A DNA stretch of 64,000 bases from Rhodoferax sp. (GCA_024236015.1 JACKLK010000001.1:1178001-1242000); one strand, 5' to 3'; positions 23,982 through 32,687 are shown, numbered from the stretch's first letter. The notes: generated by a model not told the origin, from the sequence alone. Translations and numbers: made by a program.

Positions 23982-24956
23982 TCACAGCACCAGCCGGGTT
24001 GCGGCCGAATCCTCGGCCTGGACACGCTGGGGTGACAACAAGGTCAGGGTCAACACCCGGGCCACGCGGATCCGGGTACCGGGCCGCACCGGCACGTCGC
24101 TGCCCTTGGCCACCGTGGCCCCATCGACCTCGGTGACGCCATCGGACACCGGGCGCAGGCGGTAACCGTCGGCGAAGCGCCGCAACTCGAAATGCCAGCG
24201 GCTGATCTGCCGGGCCTGCACCGGGTCGACCGGCGCGAGCACGACGTCGTTGGCCAGCGTGCCTTCGTGATCGCGCAGGCGGCCGAAACTGACGATGTCC
24301 TGTGCCGGCAGTTCGAGCTCCTCCTGCGTCTCCTCGAAACGGATCCGGGTCGGGAACACCGACAGGTCGCGCCAGTCGAAGGCCAGCATCTCGACCTGCC
24401 GCGCGACCCCCTTGAGCTCGACCGCCGCGACCGGACGGCATTGCAGCCGGTGCGCCATCGCCAGTTCCTGGAATACCTCGCGCGTGATCCGCAACTCGCC
24501 GCTGTTGGCCGACGCCGCCACACGCGAGCACAGGTTCACCGAGTCGCCGCTGACCACGTCGCCGTCGGTCAGCACCGGCCCGTGATGCACGCCGATGCGC
24601 AGCTTGAGCTGGTGGTCCCGCGCACGACCGGCGTTTTCGCTGGTCACGCTTTGTTCGAACGCGATCAGCGCGGCGATGGCCGCATCGGGATCGGCGAAAG
24701 CCAGGAAGGCGCCGTCCCCGACGGTGTCGATGATGCGGCCGCCGTGCGGGGGCAGGCAGCGTTGCAGCAGGTCGATGTGCAATTGCTGCAGTTGCCGGCC
24801 GGCGGCGTCGCCGAACCGCTCGAAATACGGCGTCGAGGCGACGATGTCGGAAAACCCCAGCGTCATCGGCCTCTCGAAGCGGCGCGTGAGCTCCTGCTGC
24901 AAGGCGCCCTGCAGGCGGATGATGTCCGTCATGCTGAGCGTGCTCAAATCAATCAT
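23982..24956 (-). CDS. Class III nucleotide cyclase with C-terminal FHA domain
   Basis: Soluble 324-residue protein. Residues about 30-205 are a class III cyclase domain (GFSDIVASTPYF with the first metal Asp, TVGDGAFLAF with the second, GVHHGPVLTDGDVVSGDSVN). Residues about 225-305 are a forkhead-associated domain (IVSFGR, QISRWHFEL, GVTEVDG) carrying the Gly-Arg and Ser-x-x-His pThr-binding positions. FHA domains bind phosphothreonine, so the product of the Ser/Thr kinase gene at 26009 is an attractive partner (inference). No membrane segment. It is divergent from the sensor gene at 25118. Confidence 0.85.
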   Translation of the reverse strand: MIDLSTLSMTDIIRLQGALQQELTRRFERPMTLGFSDIVASTPYFERFGDAAGRQLQQLHIDLLQRCLPPHGGRIIDTVGDGAFLAFADPDAAIAALIAFEQSVTSENAGRARDHQLKLRIGVHHGPVLTDGDVVSGDSVNLCSRVAASANSGELRITREVFQELAMAHRLQCRPVAAVELKGVARQVEMLAFDWRDLSVFPTRIRFEETQEELELPAQDIVSFGRLRDHEGTLANDVVLAPVDPVQARQISRWHFELRRFADGYRLRPVSDGVTEVDGATVAKGSDVPVRPGTRIRVARVLTLTLLSPQRVQAEDSAATRLVL

Positions 24957-25024
24957 GGGTGCACGATACCTGAGCGGCCGGTGTCGGACAAGCATGCCGT
25001 CGCACGGTGGCACGCCGTGGTCGC

Positions 25025-25054
25025 TGGCCATGACGGCAGGCGCACGCGTATACT
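25025..25054 (+). promoter_or_regulatory. Putative sigma70 promoter for the sensor-kinase pair
   Basis: TGGCCA (25025-25030), 18 bp, TATACT (25049-25054, five of six consensus). It sits 63 bp upstream of the sensor gene ATG at 25118 and points toward it. The -10 is strong and the -35 is moderate. Confidence 0.4.
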
Positions 25055-25117
25055 TTGCCGATGTCCCCTCGCCCCATGACATCGTTGCGAAACGTCCGGC
25101 TGCACTAGGAAAACTCC

Positions 25118-25990
25118 ATGGGATTGCGGCTCAAATTCAACCTGGTCCTGCTGCTGGTGTTCGCCCTGGGCCTGGCCGTCACGGGTTACGTGTCGCGTCA
25201 TCTGCTGCAGGAGAACGCGCGCGAGGAAGTGCTGCGCACCGCGGGCGTGATGATGGAAGCGGCGCTGGCCATGCGCTCGTACACGGTCTCCCAGGTACGT
25301 CCGCGGCTGCGGCCGATGGACCAGGAATTCTTCCCCCAGAGCGTGCCCGCCTACGCGGCAACCGAGATCCTGGGCAAGCTGCACGAGAAATATCCGAACT
25401 ACGCGTACAAGGAAGCCGCGCTGAACCCCACCAATCCGCGTGACCGGGCGGTGGGTTGGGAGTCGGACATCATCAACGACTTCCGCAACAACCAGACCCG
25501 GGTCGAGTTCGCCGGCATCCGCGACACGCCGACAGGTCCGTCGCTGTATCTGGCACGGCCGTTGCAGATCACGGACCCGAATTGCCTGGCCTGTCACACC
25601 ACGGCCGAATCGGCACCGCCTTCGATGGTCAAGCTGTACGGCAGCAACAACGGCTTCGGCTGGAAGCACAACGAGATCATCGGCGCGCAGATCGTCTCGG
25701 TTCCAATGTCGGTGCCGATCGAGAAGGCCAACAGCGTGTTCCTGTCGTTCATGGCATCGCTCACGGCCGTGTTCGCCGTGTTGTTCGTGATCCTGAACAT
25801 CATGCTGTCGATGCTCATCGTGCGCCCGATCCGCACCATGTCGGCAGCGGCCAACAAGATCAGCGTCGGCGAACTCGACATTCCCGAACTGCCGGAATCG
25901 GGCAAGGACGAAGTGGCGGTGCTGGCCAAGGCCTTCAACCGGATGCGGCGCAGCCTCGAGAAGGCCATCAGCCTGATCGACGAGCGCTGA
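25118..25990 (+). CDS. Heme-binding Tll0287-like (DUF3365) sensor with HAMP domain
   Basis: Membrane sensor, 290 residues. TM1 about 8-26, a periplasmic Tll0287-like domain with one c-type heme motif CLACH (Cys156, Cys159, His160), TM2 about 207-232, and a HAMP domain to the end (IRTMSAAANKISVGELDIPEL). There is no kinase, cyclase or methyl-accepting output domain after HAMP, so it must signal through another protein. The kinase gene 18 nt downstream is the obvious candidate. It may sense redox state or small ligands through the heme. The absence of an output domain is real, since the stop follows directly. Confidence 0.82.
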   Translation: MGLRLKFNLVLLLVFALGLAVTGYVSRHLLQENAREEVLRTAGVMMEAALAMRSYTVSQVRPRLRPMDQEFFPQSVPAYAATEILGKLHEKYPNYAYKEAALNPTNPRDRAVGWESDIINDFRNNQTRVEFAGIRDTPTGPSLYLARPLQITDPNCLACHTTAESAPPSMVKLYGSNNGFGWKHNEIIGAQIVSVPMSVPIEKANSVFLSFMASLTAVFAVLFVILNIMLSMLIVRPIRTMSAAANKISVGELDIPELPESGKDEVAVLAKAFNRMRRSLEKAISLIDER

Positions 25991-26008
25991 GGCCACAGGG
26001 CGGCGGTC

Positions 26009-27478
26009 ATGGACAGCGACATCGCGTTGCCTCGCGGCTACCAGCTGCAGGAGTACCGCATCGACTCCACCCTGGGTGTCGGCGGTTTCGGCCTGACCTA
26101 CCTGGCCACCGACGCCAACCTGAACATGCAGGTGGCGATCAAGGAATACCTGCCCGGCGACCTGGCCATGCGCGGCGAGGATCATTCGATCCGATCGCGT
26201 TCGGAGCAGACCCTGGAGAAATTCACCTGGGGACGCAACCGCTTCCTGGACGAGTCGCGCACGCTGGCCTCGTTTCGCCATCCGAACATCGTGCGGGTGA
26301 TGCGATTCTTCGAGGCCAACCAGACCGCCTACATGGTCATGGAGTTCGTCGCCGGACAACCGCTCAACGAATGGATCAAGACCCGGCGGCCGGTCTCGAC
26401 CGCGAGCGTCACCGAACTGGCACTGGCCCTGCTGGGGGGTGTCGAGGTCATCCACCAGTCCGGATTCCTGCACCGCGACATCAAGCCGGGCAATATCTTC
26501 ATGCGCCAGGATGGCGCGCCGGTGCTGCTGGACTTCGGCTCGGCGCGTGCGGCGTCGGTGGACACCGAGCGCACCGCCATCGTCTCGCCCGGTTATGCGC
26601 CGCTGGAGCAGTACCATGCCCACGGCAACCAGGGCCCGTGGACCGACATCTACGCGCTCGGCGGCGTGTTGTACTGGCTGGTCACGGGTCACAAGCCGCT
26701 GGAGGCCACGGCGCGTGTACCGCAGGATCCCATGCCGGCCACGGTGCACAGTGCCGAGGCGAGGCGGTTCCCGCCGGCCCTGCTCGAGGCCATCGACTGG
26801 GCGCTCGCGCCCTCCGAACGCGCACGGCCGCAGACGGTCGCGGCCTGGCGCCAGTCGCTGCAGGCGCTGGCCGATCGATCCGTGGCGCAACACCGGCCGG
26901 TCGATGCCGACCCGACCCTGCTCAGCGATGCCACGACCGTGCTGCAACCCCGCACCGACGCCCCCGGCATGCCGCCACCGACGAGCACCACCGTGGTCTT
27001 CGACCCGGCGGTGCTGCAGGCGATGGCCTCCGACCTGGCCGCGCACCTGGGTCCGGTGGCCAACATTGTCGTCAAGTCCGCGGCCCGCAAGGTCGCGACG
27101 CTGCAGCAGCTGGTCGACGCATTGGCCCCCGACATCGCCGACGGGGCCGCGCGTGCCGACTTCGTCAAGAAACACGGACGCGCCGCGGCCGAACGCACCG
27201 CCACCCCGGTCAGCGAGCGCAGCCGCCCCAGCCACACCAACAGCCTGCCCACCGGGCTGTATCCATCCCAGCCGGTGTTCGATGCCGTCATGCTGGCACG
27301 CACCGAATCCGAGCTGGCCCAGCATATCGGTGCCGTGGCAAAGGCCATCGTGCGTCGCGCCGCCGCGCGTGCCCGCACCGAACAGGAGTTGTTCAACCTG
27401 CTGGCCGACGAGATCGACAACGCCCAGGATCGCAAGGCCTTCCTGCGCCGCGTGATGTCGGTCTCCGGCCGGGTCTGA
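26009..27478 (+). CDS. Serine/threonine protein kinase with two C-terminal repeats
   Basis: Eukaryotic-type protein kinase, 489 residues. Glycine loop GVGGFGLTY (23-31), ATP-binding Lys45 (VAIK), HRD at 155-157 with GNIF, DFG at 175-177 and a PGYAPLEQY activation segment, so it is catalytically complete. After a Thr/Pro-rich linker, two related modules of about 60 residues follow (near 335-395 and 425-487), each running from a Phe-Asp through a Glu/Leu-rich helix to DFVKK or AFLRR. They look like a duplicated helical domain of unknown role. No transmembrane helix. Translationally close to the heme-HAMP sensor. Confidence 0.9.
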   Translation: MDSDIALPRGYQLQEYRIDSTLGVGGFGLTYLATDANLNMQVAIKEYLPGDLAMRGEDHSIRSRSEQTLEKFTWGRNRFLDESRTLASFRHPNIVRVMRFFEANQTAYMVMEFVAGQPLNEWIKTRRPVSTASVTELALALLGGVEVIHQSGFLHRDIKPGNIFMRQDGAPVLLDFGSARAASVDTERTAIVSPGYAPLEQYHAHGNQGPWTDIYALGGVLYWLVTGHKPLEATARVPQDPMPATVHSAEARRFPPALLEAIDWALAPSERARPQTVAAWRQSLQALADRSVAQHRPVDADPTLLSDATTVLQPRTDAPGMPPPTSTTVVFDPAVLQAMASDLAAHLGPVANIVVKSAARKVATLQQLVDALAPDIADGAARADFVKKHGRAAAERTATPVSERSRPSHTNSLPTGLYPSQPVFDAVMLARTESELAQHIGAVAKAIVRRAAARARTEQELFNLLADEIDNAQDRKAFLRRVMSVSGRV

Positions 27479-27503
27479 CCGGCACGGCGATGCCGGGCCG
27501 CTG

Positions 27504-28691
27504 CTAGGCTGGACGCCGCGCGCCCAGCGTGATGCGGGCGAGCAACCACACGATCGCCGCGCACAGCGCGACGCCGGCCACCATCGGTCGCGCGCTGGCA
27601 TCGGCGAACAGCCCCACCAGCGCCATCATCGTCGTACCGACCAGGAACTGCAGCGTGCCCATCAAGGCCGACGCCGTTCCCGCGATCGCGCCATGGCGGT
27701 CGAGCGCCAGCACGGCCGTGGTGGGCATCACCAGCCCCAGGAAGCCGAAACCGACGAACAGCAGCGACAGCATCAGATCCAGCCGGGACACGCCGGCCAG
27801 GTTCAGCAGCAAGGACAACAGCATCGCGCCGGCATACCCGATCACGGCGCGCCGTACCAGCGACTCCAGGCCCACGCGCCGGCCCAGGCGCCCGACCAGC
27901 TGCGAACAACCGATGAAGGAAATGGCATTGGCGGCGAACACGAGGCCGTATTGCCTCGGCGTCAGTCCATAACCGTTGATCAGCACGAACGGTGAATTGG
28001 CCAGGTAGACGAAGAAACTCGACACGCCGAAGGAGCCGATCAGCACCAGGCCCAGGTAATGGCGATCGCGCAACACCACGCGGTACGCGGCCAGCGCGCC
28101 CCGCACGCTGCTCTCGGTGCGCCGCTCCACCGGCCGCGTTTCCCGCAACCCGGTGGCCACCAGCGCCAGGCCCAGCATGGCCAGCACGGTGGTGGTCCAG
28201 AACACGCTGCGCCAGCCGATCCACTCCGTCAACACGCTGCCCAGCAGCGGCGCCAGGATCGGCGAGACGCTGAACACCAGCATCAGCAGCGCCATCAGCC
28301 GTGCCGCATCATGCCCCGTATGCAGGTCGCGCACCACGGCACGCGGCACCACCACGCCGGCGCAGGCGCCCAGCCCCTGCAGGAAGCGGAACAGCACCAG
28401 CGCGCCGATGTCGTCGGCCAACGCGCAACCGATGCTGCCCACGGCGAACAAGGTCAGACCGAAGAACAGCGGCGGCCTGCGACCGACCATGTCGGACACC
28501 GGCCCGTACACGATCTGGCCCGCCCCCATGGCGATGAAGAAGACCATCAGCGTGGCCTGTACCTGGGCCGCGGACGCGCCCAGGCTGCTGCCGATGTCCG
28601 GCAAGGCCGGCAGATACATGTCGGTGGCGAACGGACCGATCGCCGACAGCAGCCCGAGTACCAGGGCGGCGCGAAAGAAACTGGTTTGCAT
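27504..28691 (-). CDS. Bcr/CflA-family drug efflux MFS transporter
   Basis: Proton-driven exporter of the DHA1 group, 395 residues, with 12 predicted helices. It has the Bcr/CflA N-terminus (AIGPFATDMYLPALPDIG), motif A (GPVSDMVGRRPPLF), motif B region (RFLQGLGACAG) and motif C-like VFSVSPILAPLLG. The given ATG begins directly before helix 1. A longer frame from 28781 would add about 30 extra residues with no family support. The substrate is unknown; relatives export bicyclomycin or chloramphenicol. It is convergent with the kinase gene. Confidence 0.88.
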   Translation of the reverse strand: MQTSFFRAALVLGLLSAIGPFATDMYLPALPDIGSSLGASAAQVQATLMVFFIAMGAGQIVYGPVSDMVGRRPPLFFGLTLFAVGSIGCALADDIGALVLFRFLQGLGACAGVVVPRAVVRDLHTGHDAARLMALLMLVFSVSPILAPLLGSVLTEWIGWRSVFWTTTVLAMLGLALVATGLRETRPVERRTESSVRGALAAYRVVLRDRHYLGLVLIGSFGVSSFFVYLANSPFVLINGYGLTPRQYGLVFAANAISFIGCSQLVGRLGRRVGLESLVRRAVIGYAGAMLLSLLLNLAGVSRLDLMLSLLFVGFGFLGLVMPTTAVLALDRHGAIAGTASALMGTLQFLVGTTMMALVGLFADASARPMVAGVALCAAIVWLLARITLGARRPA

Positions 28692-28926
28692 GAACAGGAC
28701 GGTGATGCCGGCAACGATGAAGACCTGCCGGCGCGCCCGGCCGACGGGCCGGATGTGCGAAGCCCCGAGCATACCGAACACCGGCCGGCGGCATCACCGG
28801 CCGGCATGGCGGCGCCCGGTCGGCCGCATGCTGCGGCCGACTCCGGGGTTTTCCCGCCTCGAAACCGGCGGGCCGGGAATTGGTCGTAGACTCGTTGGCA
28901 TCGCCGACGACCTGCGTGCCACTGCC

Positions 28927-29988
28927 ATGTCTTCCACTTCCGCCTCTCCGATCATCAGCACCGGGCCCCTCGGACCGCGCTGGGGCACGATCGACCCTTT
29001 CCTGTTCTGCGTCCACCACGACGACCGTTATCCGCGCGGCAATGCCGCACTGGGCCCGGACGCGTCGCTGGCCGGCCGCGACATCGGACAGGATTTCGCG
29101 GGCAAGGACGGCTGGCGCATGTACCACGGCACGCAGGTGCCGGGTTTCCCGGCCCACCCGCACCGCGGATTCGAAACCGTCACCATCGTGCGCGAAGGCC
29201 TGATCGACCATGCGGACTCGCTCGGTGCCTCGGCCCGGTTCGGTGGCGGTGACGTGCAATGGCTCACGGCCGGACGCGGCATCGTGCATGCCGAGATGTT
29301 CCCGCTGCTGCGCAGCGACGCTCCGAACCGGCTCGAGTTGTTCCAGATCTGGCTCAACCTGCCGGCCAGCCACAAGATGGCGGAACCGCATTTCAAGATG
29401 TTCTGGTCGGAACGGGTGCCGCGCCACGACTTCACCGACCCGTCGGGCGCGACAACCACGGTGACCTGCGTCGCCGGCGCGTTGCGCGGCGAGGGCCTGC
29501 AGGCGCCTCCCGAACCGCCGCCCGATTCCTGGGCCGCGCAATCGCAGGCCGACGTCGCCATCTGGACCATCTCGATGGCCCCGGGTGCACGCTGGACCCT
29601 GCCGGCGGCCACGGGCGACGGAACGCAGCGCTGCCTGTATTTCTTCGAAGGCTCCAGCCTGTCCATCGCGGGCCAGGACCTGACCGCGCATGCGGCCGTC
29701 CACGTGCACTGCGGGCGTGACCTCGAGCTGGCGAACGGGCCCGCGCGCAGCCAGTTGCTGCTGCTGCAGGGAAAACCGATCGCCGAACCGGTTGCACAAT
29801 ACGGTCCGTTCGTGATGAACACCCAGGCCGAGATCCACCAGGCGTTTGCCGACTACCAGCGTACCCGCTTCGGCGGCTGGCCGTGGCCCGACGAGGCTCC
29901 GGTGCACGGCAAGGAAGCCCGGCGTTTCGCCACCCACCCCGACGGCCGTTGCGAGCGGCTGCGTATCCAAACCGTCTCCCAGGAGTAG
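28927..29988 (+). CDS. Pirin-family protein
   Basis: Bicupin pirin, 353 residues. N-cupin with the metal-binding motif FPAHPHRGFETVTIVREG followed by DVQWLTAGRGIVHAEM (three His and one Glu ligand), and a C-terminal cupin_C pirin domain. Some bacterial pirins have quercetinase activity and others are redox regulators, so no firm function is assigned. Longer than the usual 280-300 residues through a C-terminal tail (DYQRTRFGGWPWPDEAPVHG) that is common in pirins. An ABM protein gene follows 6 nt after the stop, suggesting one transcript. Confidence 0.9.
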   Translation: MSSTSASPIISTGPLGPRWGTIDPFLFCVHHDDRYPRGNAALGPDASLAGRDIGQDFAGKDGWRMYHGTQVPGFPAHPHRGFETVTIVREGLIDHADSLGASARFGGGDVQWLTAGRGIVHAEMFPLLRSDAPNRLELFQIWLNLPASHKMAEPHFKMFWSERVPRHDFTDPSGATTTVTCVAGALRGEGLQAPPEPPPDSWAAQSQADVAIWTISMAPGARWTLPAATGDGTQRCLYFFEGSSLSIAGQDLTAHAAVHVHCGRDLELANGPARSQLLLLQGKPIAEPVAQYGPFVMNTQAEIHQAFADYQRTRFGGWPWPDEAPVHGKEARRFATHPDGRCERLRIQTVSQE

Positions 29989-29994
29989 ACACCG

Positions 29995-30297
29995 ATGATT
30001 CTTGAACTTGCCGACATCCGCATCCAGCCCGGCCAGAATGCCGCGTTCGAGGAGGCGATCCAGCGCGGCCTGGCCACCGTGATCAGCCAGGCCAAGGGCT
30101 TCAACGGCTTCAAGGTCAACCGCGGCATCGAAAGCCCCGAGCGCTACATCCTGCAGATTTTCTGGAGCACGCTGGAAGACCACAACGTCGGCTTTCGGGA
30201 GTCCCCCGCCTTCGCCCAATGGCGTGCCATCGTCGGCCCGTTTTTCGCGGGCCCGCCGACCGTCGAGCATTTCGAACTGGTGGCGCGGTCGCAGTGA
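29995..30297 (+). CDS. ABM-superfamily (antibiotic biosynthesis monooxygenase-like) protein
   Basis: Small 100-residue ferredoxin-like-fold protein with the ABM pattern: beta strand LELADIRIQPGQNAAFEEAI, helix, VNRGIESPERYILQIFW and a C-terminal helix-strand (AFAQWRAIVGPFF). Members are cofactor-free quinol monooxygenases or heme-degrading enzymes. The active-site residues are not diagnostic here. Gene order pirin-ABM-hydrolase suggests oxidation and clearance of aromatic or quinone compounds, which is inference. Confidence 0.8.
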   Translation: MILELADIRIQPGQNAAFEEAIQRGLATVISQAKGFNGFKVNRGIESPERYILQIFWSTLEDHNVGFRESPAFAQWRAIVGPFFAGPPTVEHFELVARSQ

Positions 30298-30364
30298 CCA
30301 CACTGCCCGCCCACCCAACCCGCCGGCGCCACGGTGCCGGCCTGCCAACCCCACCGAGGACACC

Positions 30365-31060
30365 ATGAGTTTCGTTTTTCCCCCGGCCGAACCGGTCAGC
30401 GTACCGGTACAGGGCCAGAGCAGCCGTTTCCCGGTCCACCGCATCTACTGCGTCGGACGCAACTATGCGGAACATGCCAAGGAAATGGGCTTCACCGGCC
30501 GTGAGCCGCCCTTCTTCTTCCTCAAGCCGGCCGATGCGCTGGTGCTGGCCCTGCCGGGCCAGACCGCGACCATGCCCTACCCCAGCCTGACCCATGACCT
30601 GCACCACGAGATCGAACTGGTGGTGGCCATCGGCACCGGCGGCAGGAACATCGCCGCGGCCGACGCACACAAGCACATCTTCGGTTATGCCGTCGGGCTG
30701 GACATGACCCGGCGCGACCTGCAAGGCGAGATGAAGAAACAGGGCCGGCCGTGGTGCATCGGCAAGGGCTTCGACCATTCGGCGCCGATCGGACCGATCA
30801 CGCCGGCCGCTGAAGTCCCGTCCATCGCCGAGGCCACGATCCACCTGGACGTGAACGGGCAACAGCGCCAGCACAGCAACGTGAGCAAGCTGATCTGGAA
30901 CATCGCCGAGACCATCGAACACCTGTCGGCAGCCTGGGAACTGCAACCCGGCGACCTGATCTACACCGGCACGCCCGAAGGTGTGGCGGCCGTGGTGGCC
31001 GGGGACACGCTGGACGGCAGCGTCGAAGGCCTGCAAGGCATCCGCGTGACGATCGCCTGA
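30365..31060 (+). CDS. Fumarylacetoacetase-family hydrolase (fumarylpyruvate hydrolase-like)
   Basis: FAH-family carbon-carbon hydrolase, 231 residues, the length of fumarylpyruvate hydrolase/NagK-type enzymes of the gentisate route. Signatures IYCVGRNYAEHAKEMG, PFFFLKPADAL, the metal-binding HHEIELVV with two Glu, and DLIYTGTPEGVAAV are all present. No gentisate dioxygenase lies nearby, so the exact substrate remains open (acylpyruvase is equally possible). A 67-nt gap separates it from the ABM gene, with GGACACC before the ATG. Confidence 0.88.
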   Translation: MSFVFPPAEPVSVPVQGQSSRFPVHRIYCVGRNYAEHAKEMGFTGREPPFFFLKPADALVLALPGQTATMPYPSLTHDLHHEIELVVAIGTGGRNIAAADAHKHIFGYAVGLDMTRRDLQGEMKKQGRPWCIGKGFDHSAPIGPITPAAEVPSIAEATIHLDVNGQQRQHSNVSKLIWNIAETIEHLSAAWELQPGDLIYTGTPEGVAAVVAGDTLDGSVEGLQGIRVTIA

Positions 31061-31082
31061 CCCGGACCGCGGCGATCCCAGC

Positions 31083-31628
31083 GTGCTGCGCAGCCAGATC
31101 AAGCATTGTCGCAACTGCGGCACCGCCGTCGTCCACCGCATTCCGGACGATGGCGACACGCGCGAGCGGGCCGTATGCCCCCAATGCGCGTTGATCCACT
31201 ACGAGAACCCGCTCAACGTCGTGGGCACCGTGCCCCATCTCGGCGAGCGGGTCCTGCTGTGCAAGCGCAACATCGAGCCACGCAAGGGCAAGTGGACCTT
31301 GCCGGCCGGATTCATGGAGCTCAACGAGACCACGTCGGAAGGCGCGGCGCGCGAGACGGTCGAGGAAGCGGGTGCGCTGTTCGAGATGGAGGGCCTGTTC
31401 TCGGTGCTCAACGTGGCCCGGGTGGGCCAGGTGCATCTGTTCTATACCGCGCGGCTGCTCGCCGACCATTTCGACCCGGGACACGAAACCATGGAGGCGC
31501 GCCTGTTCACCGAAGCCGAAGTGCCCTGGGACGAGATCGCGTTTCGCACCGTCAAGGAAACGCTGGAGCACTATTTCGCCGACCGGCGCAAGGGCACCCT
31601 GGCCATCCATGTGATCGACATTGTCTAG
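31083..31628 (+). CDS. Nudix hydrolase with zinc ribbon
   Basis: NUDIX pyrophosphohydrolase, 181 residues. N-terminal zinc ribbon (Cys9, Cys12, Cys32, Cys35) followed by the Nudix box from Gly76 to Gly97 (GFMEL, then RETVEEAG with the metal glutamates). This arrangement resembles the NudC/ADP-ribose type group found across Burkholderiales. Starts at GTG 31083, 22 nt after the FAH gene; no closer ATG keeps the zinc ribbon. Probable housecleaning of nucleotide derivatives. Confidence 0.85.
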   Translation: MLRSQIKHCRNCGTAVVHRIPDDGDTRERAVCPQCALIHYENPLNVVGTVPHLGERVLLCKRNIEPRKGKWTLPAGFMELNETTSEGAARETVEEAGALFEMEGLFSVLNVARVGQVHLFYTARLLADHFDPGHETMEARLFTEAEVPWDEIAFRTVKETLEHYFADRRKGTLAIHVIDIV

Positions 31629-31699
31629 GCCGGCCCAACCCGGGCCGTGAACGCGCGGTCGGCACGGCCGCCGATCAACCCCTTGCCGCGCATGGTGGG

Positions 31700-31728
31700 A
31701 CGACAAGGCCCGGCGATGGGTGTATAAC
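31700..31728 (+). promoter_or_regulatory. Putative sigma70 promoter for the 59-residue membrane protein
   Basis: ACGACA (31700-31705), 17 bp, TATAAC (31723-31728). It is placed 50 bp upstream of the small gene at 31779 and correctly oriented, with a predicted start near 31735. The -10 matches five of six consensus bases, the -35 four of six. Confidence 0.45.
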
Positions 31729-31778
31729 TTCCCTCAGGCGACAGGTGTTCGGCAAACCCTGCCGGACGGAGGTACAAG

Positions 31779-31958
31779 ATGAAACAGGAACAACATTTCT
31801 GGGACGTCGACCTGGTCGAATTGTTTCGGATCTGGATCGACGACATGGGGACATTTCTGCTGACATTGCTGACGTTCGTCGGCCTGTCGCTGCCCGTGCT
31901 GATACCGACCTTGATCCTGTGGTACCTGTCGTCGATCAACTGGAGCATGGCGCCCTGA
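31779..31958 (+). CDS. Small membrane protein of unknown function (59 aa)
   Basis: Not recognised. It is a 59-residue protein with an amphipathic acidic N-terminus (DVDLVELFRIWIDDMG) and one long hydrophobic segment (about residues 26-51, rich in Leu, with PVLIPTLILWYL), so a single-pass inner-membrane protein. ATG has a strong GGAGG 6-7 nt upstream and a promoter-like pair further up, which argues that it is genuinely expressed. It lies between the Nudix gene and the convergent TauE-like gene beside the FNR/cbb3 region. A role in the respiratory island is possible but unsupported. Confidence 0.6.
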   Translation: MKQEQHFWDVDLVELFRIWIDDMGTFLLTLLTFVGLSLPVLIPTLILWYLSSINWSMAP

Positions 31959-32009
31959 CGGCAAGACCCACGGCTTCCTCGGCAGATCAGGCCTCGCTGG
32001 CCGCCGCTG

Positions 32010-32678
32010 TCAGCACCAGGGCGCCGCGTCGTGGGCCAGGCCCATCCAGACCGCCCAGGACGAACTGAGCACCAGCGCCAGCCCGGCCAGCCGCACCCCC
32101 CACTGGCCGGAACCGGCGCCCCGCAGCCGCAGCCACAACCAGGGACCGGCCATCAGCGAGACGCTGGTGCCGGCAGCGAACAAGGCCATCACCAGTGCGC
32201 CGTCCGCCGGGCGGGCGCTCATGGCAGCGACCATCACGGCCGAATACAGCAGGCCGCATGGCAACAAGGCCCAGACCGTGCCCAGCATCAGCGGAGCGCC
32301 GCCACCGGAGCGGCCGACCCAGGAACGGGCCCGGATCCAGATCGACTTGCCCACACGTTCCAGCCAGACCGGCTGTTCGGCGCGCCACACCAACACCAGC
32401 CCCAGCACGATGGCGGCCACGTGCAACAGCGTCCAGACCGGCCGCAATGCCGCGGACTGGATCGTCAACCAGCCCAGGCCCTGCATCGACGCCGCGGCCA
32501 GGGCACCGAGCGCCGCGTAACCGACGACCCGCCCGAGCTGGAAGGTCCACATCGCACGGCTGCCGCGCGGCGCCGACGCATGGCCGATGCCGGCACAGGC
32601 GGCGCCGCACATGGCGATGCAATGCGGCCCGCCGGCCAGGCCCATCAACAGGCCGGTCAAGGCCAGGGAGTTCTGCAT
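32010..32678 (-). CDS. TauE/SafE (DsbD_2-type) membrane protein of the cbb3 locus
   Basis: Integral membrane protein, 222 residues, about six helices. It has the GGPHCIAMCGA motif in helix 1 and a second half with LLPCGLLYSA, the paired Cys/His pattern of the DsbD_2/SafE group that occurs next to ccoI and hemN in many proteobacteria. A role in copper delivery or cytochrome maturation is commonly suggested but not proven. It lies 9 nt downstream of hemN in the same direction and is probably co-transcribed from the FNR-controlled hemN promoter. Confidence 0.82.
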   Translation of the reverse strand: MQNSLALTGLLMGLAGGPHCIAMCGAACAGIGHASAPRGSRAMWTFQLGRVVGYAALGALAAASMQGLGWLTIQSAALRPVWTLLHVAAIVLGLVLVWRAEQPVWLERVGKSIWIRARSWVGRSGGGAPLMLGTVWALLPCGLLYSAVMVAAMSARPADGALVMALFAAGTSVSLMAGPWLWLRLRGAGSGQWGVRLAGLALVLSSSWAVWMGLAHDAAPWC

Positions 32679-32687
32679 CCGGGCAGC

